Source of the DNA: Thermocaproicibacter sp036260805
GTDB taxonomy: Bacteria > Bacillota > Clostridia > Oscillospirales > Acutalibacteraceae
DNA length: 21,803 nucleotides
Assembly: GCA_036260805.1 (NCBI GenBank)
Contig: DATALZ010000008.1
Span: 1 to 21,803 of the forward strand
Direction of reading: 5' to 3'
Shown: piece by piece, positions 6,899 through 13,586 of the stretch
How the letters are laid out: the number at the start of each line of letters is the position of its first letter
Numbering within the stretch: position 1 is the stretch's first letter
Notes under the pieces: model-generated
Database searches by the model: none
What the model was told of the DNA's origin: nothing
The model's input: the letters and a program-made list of their open reading frames with translations, nothing else
Program-made: the position numbers and the translations under genes

Positions 6899-7918
6899 TT
6901 AAAACTGTTTCAGGAATCTTACGTCATTTTCGTAGAACAGACGCAGATCGTCAATGCTGTATTTTCTCATGACAAGACGTTCCAGTCCCATGCCGAATGC
7001 AAAGCCTGTGTAAACTTCCGGGTCGATGTTGCAGTTGGAAAGAACCTTCGGGTGAACCATGCCGCAGCCGAGAATTTCAATCCAGCCTTCGCCCTTACAC
7101 AGACGGCAGCCTTCACCATGGCAGTTGAAGCACTGAACGTCAACTTCGGCGGACGGTTCCGTAAACGGGAAGTGATGCGGGCGGAACCGCACGACAGAGT
7201 CCTCGCCGTACATGCGCTTGATGATGATTTCCAGAGTCCCCTTTAAGTCAGCAAAGGTAATGCCCTTATCAACAACAAGACCTTCAATCTGGTGGAACAG
7301 CGGGGAATGAGTTGCGTCCACGGCATCGGAACGGTAGACGCGCCCCGGGGAAATTATGCGGATGGGGGGCTTCTGTCTCTCCATGGTACGCACCTGCACC
7401 GGAGAAGTCTGGCTGCGGAGCAGGATGTTGTCATCGATATAGAAGGTATCCTGCGAATCGCGCGCCGGATGGTCTTTCGGAATATTCAGCGCTTCAAAGT
7501 TATAGTAGTCGTATTCCACTTCCGGGCCGCTGACTATGTCGAAGCCGAGACCAATAAAGATTTCCTTGATTTCATCCAGTTCTTTGCTCAGCGGGTGTTT
7601 ATGGCCAAGCTCGTGGCGTTTGCCCGGCAGGGTAACGTCGATCTTTTCTTTCTCCAGGCGCCTTGCCGTTTCAAGTTCGCGGATTTCACCGGCGCGGGCT
7701 GTCAGCTCGTTGTCAATACGGGCGCGGATCTGGTTGGCGAGCTGACCGATTACCGGCCGCTCTTCGGCGGAAAGGCCGCCCATCTGTTTTAAAATTGCGG
7801 TGAGTTCGCCTTTTTTACCGAGATAGCGAATGCGCAGGTTCTCAAGTGACTGCTTGTCTTTTGCTTCGTGGAGTTCGCGTTCCGCCATTGCGCGGATTGC
7901 TTCAAGCTTCTCCTTCAT
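6899..7918 (-). CDS. pheS: Phenylalanine--tRNA ligase alpha subunit
   Basis: This is the catalytic subunit, a class II aminoacyl-tRNA synthetase. The ATG at 7918 (MKEKLEAIRAM) is chosen because GGAAGG lies 8 bases upstream; an ATG two codons earlier is too close to it. The product is 339 aa, normal for the family. The N-terminal coiled coil covers about residues 1-90. Class II motif 1 is in the GPEVEYDYYNFEALN region, motif 2 is FRPHHFPFTEPSAEVDV, and motif 3 is GFAFGMGLERLVM. A CxxC..CxxC pair (CFNCHGEGCRLC) sits in the catalytic domain, as in many clostridial PheS. Regulation is through the T-box leader just upstream, which lowers transcription when tRNA-Phe is charged. Confidence 0.98.
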   Translation of the reverse strand: MKEKLEAIRAMAERELHEAKDKQSLENLRIRYLGKKGELTAILKQMGGLSAEERPVIGQLANQIRARIDNELTARAGEIRELETARRLEKEKIDVTLPGKRHELGHKHPLSKELDEIKEIFIGLGFDIVSGPEVEYDYYNFEALNIPKDHPARDSQDTFYIDDNILLRSQTSPVQVRTMERQKPPIRIISPGRVYRSDAVDATHSPLFHQIEGLVVDKGITFADLKGTLEIIIKRMYGEDSVVRFRPHHFPFTEPSAEVDVQCFNCHGEGCRLCKGEGWIEILGCGMVHPKVLSNCNIDPEVYTGFAFGMGLERLVMRKYSIDDLRLFYENDVRFLKQF

Positions 7919-7954
7919 ACACATATCCTTCCTTTTCGGTTGTATTCGGAAAAC

Positions 7955-8200
7955 AAAAAAGCCCCCGTCCCCAGAAGGGACGAAGGCACAGTCTTCGCGG
8001 TACCACCCTAAAATTTACTCGCGCTGCCGTCTAACGGGGCAAACCGTTGCGGCCTAATAAAAGTTCAGCCGCACCGCTCCAAAGGGAACTTCGCCAATCT
8101 CAACCAACAACATGCTCTCAGCCGGTGACATGTTTTCTCTGCCGATGGTTCAAAAAAGGTTACTTCCTTTTTCACTGCGTTTTTCAATATTATTTCAATT
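7955..8200 (-). promoter_or_regulatory. T-box riboswitch (tRNA-Phe sensing) leader of pheST
   Basis: Reading the minus strand from about 8200, the leader has a Stem I region beginning near GGAAGTAAC (about 8170). A TTC triplet at 8088-8086 stands just before CCTTTGGAGC, the usual position of the specifier, and TTC is a Phe codon. The T-box sequence AGGGTGGTACCGCG is at 8009-7996. In it the base after TGG is T, which pairs with the A discriminator expected for tRNA-Phe. The leader ends in a terminator: an 11-bp stem between 7987 and 7961, then six T (7960-7955). Uncharged tRNA-Phe should stabilise the antiterminator and allow pheST transcription. The motifs are seen; the full Stem I fold was not computed. 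Confidence 0.93.
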
Positions 8201-8207
8201 AACCTAT

Positions 8208-8236
8208 AATATATCACTGCTTTCAAAGAATTGCAA
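8208..8236 (-). promoter_or_regulatory. Promoter of the pheST T-box transcript
   Basis: Minus-strand TTGCAA (8236-8231), 17 bases, TATATT (8213-8208), giving a start near 8200 and a leader of about 275 bases before pheS. Confidence 0.65.
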
Positions 8237-8328
8237 GAAATAATTTGTGGGACTTGCTAAAGTTAGAAAAAGCAACTTGTAATACAAAAATTACGAAAAT
8301 ACCTAAATTTTCTTATCATAATTATCTC

Positions 8329-8356
8329 TTGAAAAATAAAACCGAAATGCCATAAT
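8329..8356 (+). promoter_or_regulatory. Candidate promoter of the S41 lipoprotein gene
   Basis: TTGAAA (8329-8334), 16 bases, CATAAT (8351-8356), 43 bases before the ATG. The stretch from 8237 to here is very AT-rich and holds only small inverted repeats such as GTAAT/ATTAC at 8279-8294. No gene is visible in it. Confidence 0.4.
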
Positions 8357-8399
8357 AATACAAAATGTCTGAATCACATGAAAAAAGAGGTTTAAATTG

Positions 8400-9698
8400 A
8401 TGAAACGAATTTTTTCGGTTCTGATTATTTTGGCTTTTGTGTGCATGCTTCCGGGGTGCGATTCCGGGAAAAATATTGCGTCCGGCTCCGCGAAAAGTTC
8501 TTCGGCGGTATCATCCGTCCCAAGTTCGTCCGCATTATCTTCAGTAGATAAAGACCATTTTCTTGGGCTTACGAACCGGCAGATGTTGGAAGATTACGAT
8601 TATATGTGGAAAACATTGGACGAAAACTACCCCTATTACGGCGTCGCACAGCGCAGCGGTGTTGACGTACAGGGCGTGAAATCAAAGTACAGAGCGCAAA
8701 TGGAAAAATGCAGCTCTGATTGGCAATACTGTTCAATTATAGAAAAAGCTTTAGACAGCCTGAGAGGAACGAAATATGTTTCCATGGGGCATCTTGGATT
8801 GTTGGACCCTGTTGGATTCAAGGTCTTTCAGAATATTTGTTTTGATAATATGAAAAGTATTTTTGCAGATCAGTCTACCATCAAAAATTATAAGAAATAT
8901 CTTGCAGTTACTAATGCTTTGTATCCCAAAAAAGTTTCGGCAGAAATAAATTCTTTGAATACTTCACAAAACGTTACTGCGAAAGTGATCGACAACGATA
9001 CTGCTTATGTGAAGATTAATTCATTTATGAAAGCAGATCAGGAAATACAGAGTGAGGGTGAAGCATTAATCAGATTTTATAAACAGAACAGCAATAAGAA
9101 AAATCTGATTGTTGATATTTCAGAAAATACCGGCGGGTCGGAAAATTATTGGATGAATAATATCGTTGCGCCGAATATTACAAAAAAATTCTCTGTTAAT
9201 ACTTACTGCCTGATTAAAAAAGGTTCCAACAATATGCAATATCTTGCTTACGCCTATAATTACGACTTAAATCCAATTTCAAAGCTGCCCAATCTTCCAA
9301 AGATCAATCATGACGATTTAAAAAATCTTGATGCGTTTGCCACGAATGATATTTCAGTGAATCCGCAGACTCCGGGCAAAAAAATGTTTCAGGGAAAGAT
9401 ATGGGTGCTGGTCAGTAATAAAACATACAGCGCGGCGGAAGCCTTCTCTTCTTTCTGCAAGCGAACGGGTTTTGCGACAATTGTCGGCACAAGGACGGGC
9501 GGAGACGGCGTCTTAAAAAACAGCTTCCTTTTTTTCACTTTGCCAAACAGCCGTCTTGTTGTCCAATATGGCTGTGAATATGGACTCAATGCGGACGGAA
9601 GCTGCAATCAGGAGTACGGCACGGCTCCGGATGTCGTTCCCAAAGCAGGCCAAACGCCATACGACGCCTGCATGGAAGCAATCAGGCTCAAAAAGTAA
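8400..9698 (+). CDS. S41 (tail-specific protease-like) lipoprotein
   Basis: A 432-aa protein. The ATG at 8400 has AGAGG (8386-8390) 9 bases upstream. A lipoprotein signal ends in LPGC (Cys20), followed by a Ser/Ala-rich linker to about residue 45, so it is probably anchored outside the membrane. The C-terminal half has the S41 fold: NLIVDISENTGGSENYW, then KIWVLVSNKTYSAAEAFSSF with the nucleophile-position Ser344, then TIVGTRTGGDG and a strand LPNSRLVVQYG. CtpA/Prc enzymes pair this Ser with a Lys 25 residues later; here that position is Asp369, so it is either inactive or uses another dyad. No PDZ domain is evident. The gene stands alone with a weak promoter and no obvious terminator. Fold call is firm, substrate unknown. 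Confidence 0.85.
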   Translation: MKRIFSVLIILAFVCMLPGCDSGKNIASGSAKSSSAVSSVPSSSALSSVDKDHFLGLTNRQMLEDYDYMWKTLDENYPYYGVAQRSGVDVQGVKSKYRAQMEKCSSDWQYCSIIEKALDSLRGTKYVSMGHLGLLDPVGFKVFQNICFDNMKSIFADQSTIKNYKKYLAVTNALYPKKVSAEINSLNTSQNVTAKVIDNDTAYVKINSFMKADQEIQSEGEALIRFYKQNSNKKNLIVDISENTGGSENYWMNNIVAPNITKKFSVNTYCLIKKGSNNMQYLAYAYNYDLNPISKLPNLPKINHDDLKNLDAFATNDISVNPQTPGKKMFQGKIWVLVSNKTYSAAEAFSSFCKRTGFATIVGTRTGGDGVLKNSFLFFTLPNSRLVVQYGCEYGLNADGSCNQEYGTAPDVVPKAGQTPYDACMEAIRLKK

Positions 9699-9771
9699 GC
9701 GGATTAAAATTAAAATTGGAAAAACAGGGTTCTGTATCGTAGAAAATGCTGTAAGATTGCGGATTTTAGAA

Positions 9772-9800
9772 TTGTAAAACAATATCGGTTATGTTACAAT
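9772..9800 (+). promoter_or_regulatory. Promoter upstream of the two-helix protein / acpS-nnrD operon
   Basis: TTGTAA (9772-9777), 17 bases, TACAAT (9795-9800). The SD GGAGG follows at 9821-9825, so the leader is short. Confidence 0.65.
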
Positions 9801-9831
9801 AAATGTAATAAGAAAAATCCGGAGGAACAAC

Positions 9832-10341
9832 ATGGACATTTTTGTCGAACAAATTATCAAAAAAAGGTTAGGCCCCAAAGACTATGCAATCATAACCGCT
9901 ACGCTTTTAGTGGGTTTGACTTTAACGTGTTTATCAATTTTTATTCTTGCTTTTGCTTTTATTATTTGGGTTCTTGTCTGTGTCGGCGTTTATTATTTGA
10001 TTACTTCGCGCAGCCTTGAGTTTGAATACAGTATTACAAACGGCGACATCACAATCGATAAAATCATCAACCGCCGGAAACGTAAGCGCGTCATTTCCAT
10101 CGACGCTCACCAGATTGAAGAAATGGGTCAGTTCAAACCGGAACTGCTGAGAAATAAAAGCCAATACAAAAAATTCTTCGCATCGGAATATGACGACGGC
10201 AGAAACAGCTGGTATTTCTGCGCGCGCTCTTCAAAAGAAGGAAACGTTCTGGTCGTTTTTAATCCGGAAGAAAAGGTTCTGAACGCAATTAAACCTTTTA
10301 TACCGAGGCAGGTGGCGTTTGTTGCTTTTGGTAGGAAATGA
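9832..10341 (+). CDS. Two-helix membrane protein, DUF6106-like
   Basis: A 169-aa protein with SD GGAGG 6 bases before the ATG. Residues 1-18 are polar. Two hydrophobic helices lie back to back at about 19-60 (IITATLLVGLTLTCLSIFIL and AFIIWVLVCVGVYYLI). A cytoplasmic-type domain of about 110 residues follows, rich in strands: FEYSITNGDITIDKIINRRK, RVISIDAHQIEEMG, WYFCARSSKEGNVLVVFNPE. This layout matches a family I recall as DUF6106 in gut Clostridia, a name I hold only tentatively. The C-terminal domain looks PH-like, with a strand pattern and a closing helix EEKVLNAIKPFI. Function unknown. Its 3' end overlaps the acpS-nnrD start by about 20 bases, so the two are co-translated. Confidence 0.7.
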   Translation: MDIFVEQIIKKRLGPKDYAIITATLLVGLTLTCLSIFILAFAFIIWVLVCVGVYYLITSRSLEFEYSITNGDITIDKIINRRKRKRVISIDAHQIEEMGQFKPELLRNKSQYKKFFASEYDDGRNSWYFCARSSKEGNVLVVFNPEEKVLNAIKPFIPRQVAFVAFGRK

Positions 10342-11569
10342 TCTGGTCGAAATTGAAAGAATCCGTAAATCTATGAAAAATCCGCGCTTCTGCAGCAGGG
10401 TGCTCGGCGTTGCCGAATCCGCCCAGCTTGCGATGCGCGGATTTCCTGTTCAGAGCGTCGCTGCCAGTTTTTGCGCGAAAGAAGCGTACTCAAAAGCGGT
10501 CGGTACCGGTCTGGGTGCATTTGATCTGCGCGAAGTTCAGCTCCTGCGTGACGTAAAATCGGGCAGACCGGAGCTTTCTCTTTCTGGAAAGGCGCTTCAA
10601 TTGGCAAACGGAACACACTTCAGTGTCACGGTAACCCATACGGAAAAGTATGCATCGGTAGTTGTAATCGGGGAAGGAACAGACCAGATGATTCTGACGG
10701 AATCAGAGGGGCTCCGTACACTGAAAGCCATGCTGAAACCGCGCGCAGCCGAAAGCAACAAAGGTGATTACGGCAGGCTGTTGTGCATTTGCGGCAGCGA
10801 AGGAATGGCGGGAGCCGCGACGATGAGCGTCGGCTCGGCTCTGCACTGCGGCGCGGGAATCGTAGAAGCCGCGCTGCCGGATTCAATCTATCCGGTTGTG
10901 GCGGCCCGTTTGGCGGAGCCGGTGTTCACTTTGCTTCATCCCTTGCCGGACGGTTCGGCATCCGAGCGGGATAAAATTGGCCTTACGCAGGCGCTTTCCC
11001 GGGCAAGCGCAGTGCTGATTGGTTGTGGGCTTGGCAAAAGTCCCGCCGCGCATTCCGAAGTTTTACAGGTACTGAAAGAATCTGCCGTGCCGGTAATCCT
11101 TGACGCGGACGGAATAAATATTGCGGCGGAGCATATAGATGTATTGAAAACGGCCGGCACACCGCTTATTTTGACTCCACACCCAGGGGAAATGGCTCGT
11201 TTGCTGAAAACCACAGCTGCCGATGTTCAGGCACACCGTACGGAAATAGCCCGCCGGTTCGCCTTGGAATACCACGTGATTCTAGTCCTGAAAGGGGCGG
11301 GAACGCTGGTTTCTTCACCGGACGGGAAGCTTTACCGGAATACGACGGGAAATCCGGGCATGGCAAAAGGCGGCAGCGGCGATGTGCTGGCCGGAATGAT
11401 TGCATCTTTCGCCGCACAGGGTGTTGATCCGTATGAAGCTGCCGTTGGAGCAGTTTATCTGCATGGCCTTGCCGGCGACCGCTGCGCGGCCATGTACTCG
11501 CAAATTTCCATGTTGCCGACGGACATGGTCGGCATGCTGCCAAAACTGTTTTCCGAAATCGGGCGGTAG
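10319..11569 (+). CDS. acpS-nnrD: Fusion of holo-ACP synthase and ADP-dependent NAD(P)H-hydrate dehydratase
   Basis: One 416-codon frame holds two enzymes. Residues 1 to about 118 are AcpS, which moves 4'-phosphopantetheine from CoA to acyl carrier protein: VGNDLVEIERI with Mg-binding Asp8, FCAKEAYSKAVGTGL with Glu55, and FSVTVTHTEKYASVVV. Residues from about 124 on are NnrD, which repairs hydrated NAD(P)H using ADP: LKPRAAESNKGDYGRLLCIC, VILDADGI, LTPHPGEMARLL, and the nucleotide and catalytic loop GGSGDVLAG with Asp355. NnrD is more often fused to the epimerase NnrE, which is absent. Met124 (ATG 10688) has GGAAGGA 9 bases upstream and lies where a free NnrD would begin. The start is TTG 10319 or 10322, behind AGGTGG, overlapping the previous gene. 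Both domain calls are secure. Confidence 0.93.
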   Translation: MLLLVGNDLVEIERIRKSMKNPRFCSRVLGVAESAQLAMRGFPVQSVAASFCAKEAYSKAVGTGLGAFDLREVQLLRDVKSGRPELSLSGKALQLANGTHFSVTVTHTEKYASVVVIGEGTDQMILTESEGLRTLKAMLKPRAAESNKGDYGRLLCICGSEGMAGAATMSVGSALHCGAGIVEAALPDSIYPVVAARLAEPVFTLLHPLPDGSASERDKIGLTQALSRASAVLIGCGLGKSPAAHSEVLQVLKESAVPVILDADGINIAAEHIDVLKTAGTPLILTPHPGEMARLLKTTAADVQAHRTEIARRFALEYHVILVLKGAGTLVSSPDGKLYRNTTGNPGMAKGGSGDVLAGMIASFAAQGVDPYEAAVGAVYLHGLAGDRCAAMYSQISMLPTDMVGMLPKLFSEIGR

Positions 11570-11598
11570 CCGCCGTCGGCGGCGTCCGCTTTTGCGGA
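11569..11598 (+). promoter_or_regulatory. Tandem hairpins masking the lipoprotein SD
   Basis: GCCGCC (11569-11574) pairs with GGCGGC (11578-11583) over a 3-base loop. Directly after, TCCGC (11585-11589) pairs with GCGGA (11594-11598) over TTTT. The second arm covers the first part of the SD GCGGAGG of the next gene. No T tract follows, so translational coupling is likelier than termination. Confidence 0.45.
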
Positions 11599-11606
11599 GG
11601 TTGCCA

Positions 11607-12146
11607 ATGCGTCGTTGTCTGTCTGTGTGTATGGTGATACTCTGCCTCGTCTTTCTTTTTGCGTGCTCCAGCACCCAGCGTGAGATTCAGGCACAGGATA
11701 TCAATTTTACTTTTGCCTGTAAAATTGATGTTGCCAGCCCAAACGGGAACCTTGTCTGTTCTTTTAACCGCGCGGGGCAAAAAGATGCGGCAATCGAAAT
11801 CATTTCCGGCAGCGGAAAGGGAATGAAATGGTATTGGAGCGGCGACGGTTTTACACAGACCTACCAAAGCCTTTCCGCAAAAAGTGAAAACTGTGTTCTT
11901 CCGGAATGCTCGTTTGCATCATTGCTGGTAAAGGCGCTGGATTGTGCCGAAAAGCCCAACGCGCTGGAAAGCAGCGGCGGTAATGTATTTTCTGGGAGCA
12001 TGAACGGCTGTAATTTTACCCTAACCGTTGACGGAAACACCGGAAATCTCCAAACGCTGTCTGTCCCTGACTGGAACGTTACGATCAAATTCCATGATTT
12101 TGAAGAAAAAGCCTTGCAGACGAATGTGCAGACTACTCTGTATTAG
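11607..12146 (+). CDS. Small predicted lipoprotein of unknown function
   Basis: The ATG at 11607 follows GCGGAGG (11594-11600) by 6 bases. The open frame extends upstream into acpS-nnrD, but nothing supports a start there. The product is 179 aa. It has a lipoprotein signal, two Arg then a hydrophobic stretch ending in LFAC with Cys20. The mature part is strand-rich (INFTFACKIDVASPNGNLVC, GKGMKWYWSGDGFT, NGCNFTLTVDGNTGNLQTLS) and resembles small outer-surface lipoproteins of the LolA/LppX-like or DUF4352 sort in texture only. I do not recognise a family. It lies 37 bases after acpS-nnrD, with an SD that can fold into a hairpin, so expression may depend on translation of that gene. A strong terminator follows 48 bases after the stop. 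Confidence 0.75.
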   Translation: MRRCLSVCMVILCLVFLFACSSTQREIQAQDINFTFACKIDVASPNGNLVCSFNRAGQKDAAIEIISGSGKGMKWYWSGDGFTQTYQSLSAKSENCVLPECSFASLLVKALDCAEKPNALESSGGNVFSGSMNGCNFTLTVDGNTGNLQTLSVPDWNVTIKFHDFEEKALQTNVQTTLY

Positions 12147-12194
12147 TTGCCCGTCTCAGAGTTAAGCTACAAATATAAAATAAAGAAAATTAGT

Positions 12195-12224
12195 GCACCG
12201 GTGAGTTGTCATCGGTGCTTTTTT
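12195..12224 (+). terminator. Rho-independent terminator after the lipoprotein gene
   Basis: A 10-bp stem (GCACCGGTGA at 12195-12204 with 12209-12218, one G-T pair), a GTTG loop and six T at 12219-12224. It ends the transcript that begins at 9772. Confidence 0.9.
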
Positions 12225-12262
12225 AGTTTTTTCCATTTGCTGTGGGAAAGAGAATTTGTTTT

Positions 12263-12317
12263 TGCCCTTGCCTTCCCCATGCGGGGAAGGAGGCACCGCA
12301 GTGCCGGATGGGGGCGG
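12263..12317. repeat. REP-like double-hairpin intergenic element
   Basis: An 8-bp perfect hairpin (CCTTCCCC 12271-12278 with GGGGAAGG 12283-12290, loop ATGC) is followed after one base by a 5-bp hairpin (GGCAC 12292-12296 with GTGCC 12301-12305, loop CGCA). The flanks, TTGCCC on the left and GGGGGCGG on the right, can pair to close a three-way junction. It is GC-rich inside an AT-rich gap and has no T tract. The layout matches dispersed palindromic repeats I recall from gut Clostridia genomes; copy number cannot be seen from one window. The rest of the gap (12318-12467) is AT-rich with no further gene that I can support. Confidence 0.6.
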
Positions 12318-12467
12318 ACTTACGAATTCTAAATGAAATTGCTGTAGAACCTTTTTCATATTGGCCAGTTTGCATGGATAATGTATAGTGGGTAAAAAAT
12401 GAATTGCGCTTTATGAAAAATCAAAAAAATTGAGTTTTTATGTCAATCGAAACCGCTCCTTAATATT

Positions 12468-12563
12468 ATGATAACGGGATCTGCAATGAATAATTTCCAA
12501 AGTGAATGTCAAAGATACTTGCAGAAACCCATTATTGAAATGATTCGGAGCGTGAAATTATGA
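12468..12563 (+). CDS. Possible 31-codon ORF overlapping the mazF start
   Basis: An open frame from ATG 12468 (or ATG 12486) encodes 31 (or 25) residues, beginning MITGSAMNNFQ and ending IIEMIRSVKL. Its stop overlaps the toxin's ATG in an ATGA junction, the classic sign of coupled translation. It is the only frame in the place where an antitoxin gene would normally stand. Against it: the SD is weak (ACGGGA before the second ATG), it is very short, and it shows no ribbon-helix-helix or AbrB-type motif. It may be a remnant of an antitoxin gene, a leader peptide or chance. Confidence 0.3.
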   Translation: MITGSAMNNFQSECQRYLQKPIIEMIRSVKL

Positions 12564-12931
12564 TTGTCCGAAGAGGCGACATTTATTATGCCGACCTGAG
12601 TCCTGTCGTCGGTTCGGAACAGGGCGGCGTTCGACCGGTTTTAATCGTCCAAAACGATGTGGGAAACCGATTCAGCCCAACCGTGATTGCGGCGGCAATC
12701 ACAAGCCAGCATACGAAGGCAAATCTGCCTACACATATCATGCTGGACGCGCAGAGAACGGGCCTTGCCAAAGATTCCATCGTCCTTCTGGAGCAGGTGC
12801 GTACCATTGACAAACACCGTCTGAAGGAACGTATGGGAAGCCTTGATACCCAGTCAATGTCTTTGGTAGATCAGGCTCTCTCCGTTAGTTTTGGTCTCGG
12901 TGAAAGGCAGGAAATGCGGGAAGCTACATAA
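12560..12931 (+). CDS. ndoA: MazF/NdoA-type mRNA endoribonuclease toxin
   Basis: A 123-aa protein of the PemK/MazF family, strikingly like B. subtilis NdoA (EndoA), which cleaves RNA at UACAU sites. The opening MIVRRGDIYYADLSPVVGSE is the family hallmark, followed by GGVRPVLIVQND with the catalytic Arg25 and AAAITSQ with Thr48, so the active site is intact. The later KDSIVLLEQVRTIDKHRL segment, part of the dimer, is also conserved. GGAG (12547-12550) lies 9 bases before the ATG. In B. subtilis the gene follows alr and the antitoxin ndoAI. Here no RHH antitoxin precedes it, only a 31-codon frame. The extra eight or so C-terminal residues (RQEMREAT) are unremarkable. Confidence 0.95.
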   Translation: MIVRRGDIYYADLSPVVGSEQGGVRPVLIVQNDVGNRFSPTVIAAAITSQHTKANLPTHIMLDAQRTGLAKDSIVLLEQVRTIDKHRLKERMGSLDTQSMSLVDQALSVSFGLGERQEMREAT

Positions 12932-13016
12932 GCCGCCAATTATTGTAGCTCCGTATAATTCACCGCGTATGTTAAATAATAGATTTAAACCCAAAAGAAA
13001 AGGAGTGTAAAGAAAT

Positions 13017-13202
13017 ATGTCACAGCTTACAGAAAAAGAACTGTCGGCCATTGAGGACGAACTGTCCAGTGAACAGACGATCATCTCAAAGATGAAAGCT
13101 TATTCACAGATGTGCAGCGACCAGGAACTGAAGCAGAAATGCGATTCTATCGCAAAGAAGCATCAGTCACATTTTGACCAGCTTATGAGCTTTTTAGGCT
13201 AA
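13017..13202 (+). CDS. Small spore-coat-type helical protein, 61 aa
   Basis: A 61-aa, entirely helical and highly charged protein, with SD AAAGGAG before the ATG at 13017. The pattern LTEKELSAIEDELSSEQTII then KMKAYSQM and the SIAKKHQSHFDQLM ending form the two antiparallel helices of the ferritin-like half hairpins seen in short CotF/YhcQ relatives, where metal binding is absent. It sits 15 bases before a longer CotF-type gene, so the two are probably expressed together during sporulation and act in the spore coat; this is by family analogy. A TATAAT occurs at 12954-12959 without a good -35, and no sporulation sigma site could be assigned with confidence. Confidence 0.75.
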   Translation: MSQLTEKELSAIEDELSSEQTIISKMKAYSQMCSDQELKQKCDSIAKKHQSHFDQLMSFLG

Positions 13203-13217
13203 GGAGGGAAAAAAGAA

Positions 13218-13517
13218 ATGAATGTTTCACAAATGAGCGGAAATCAGTCCAGCAGTTCCATTACGGAAAAAGACCTGATGAACGACGTATTGGCTTCTCA
13301 CAAGTTTATTACAGACACTTACAACACTTATACCAACGAATGCTCCACGCCGAATATTCGTGATGAATTTATGAGGATCCTCGGCGAAGAGCATCAGATT
13401 CAGGCTGAAGTGTTTGATACGATGAAGCAGCGCGGCTGGTACCAGACTCCTTCTGCAGAACAGCAGAAAGTCCAGCAGGCAAAACAGAAGTACCAGAGCG
13501 CACAGCAGCAGGTCTGA
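13218..13517 (+). CDS. CotF-family spore coat protein
   Basis: A 99-aa protein with AAGGAGGG 9 to 10 bases before the ATG. After a Ser/Gln-rich start, residues about 16-75 match the Coat_F domain: ITEKDLMNDVLASHKFITDT, a helix with Tyr repeats (YNTYTNECSTPNIRD), and a second helix FMRILGEEHQIQAEVFDTMK. Then comes the family's typical RGWYQ motif and a Gln/Lys-rich tail. Coat_F proteins are small helical proteins of the spore coat or of vegetative cells of spore formers. It is the second of two tandem small genes and is closed by a strong terminator. Family call is good; the exact layer or role is unknown. Confidence 0.88.
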   Translation: MNVSQMSGNQSSSSITEKDLMNDVLASHKFITDTYNTYTNECSTPNIRDEFMRILGEEHQIQAEVFDTMKQRGWYQTPSAEQQKVQQAKQKYQSAQQQV

Positions 13518-13533
13518 TTATATAGGTTTTCAC

Positions 13534-13568
13534 GGAACGGGCGCCATTGCGTCCGTTCCTATTTTTTT
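13534..13568 (+). terminator. Rho-independent terminator after the coat genes
   Basis: An 11-bp stem (GGAACGGGCGC 13534-13544 with 13549-13559, one G-T pair), a CATT loop and seven T at 13562-13568. Confidence 0.92.
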
Positions 13569-13586
13569 CATTCTGTAAGAATGATG

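Noticed and set aside
8279..8294. Small inverted repeat GTAAT/ATTAC
   Set aside because: Only 5 bp in very AT-rich DNA, easily due to chance and with no tract or gene to attach it to.
11400..11606. Upstream extension of the small lipoprotein frame
   Set aside because: It lies inside acpS-nnrD with no SD, and the lipoprotein signal peptide begins only at 11607.
12283..12310. REP-like hairpins read as a second terminator
   Set aside because: No T run follows either hairpin, and a strong terminator is already present at 12195-12224.
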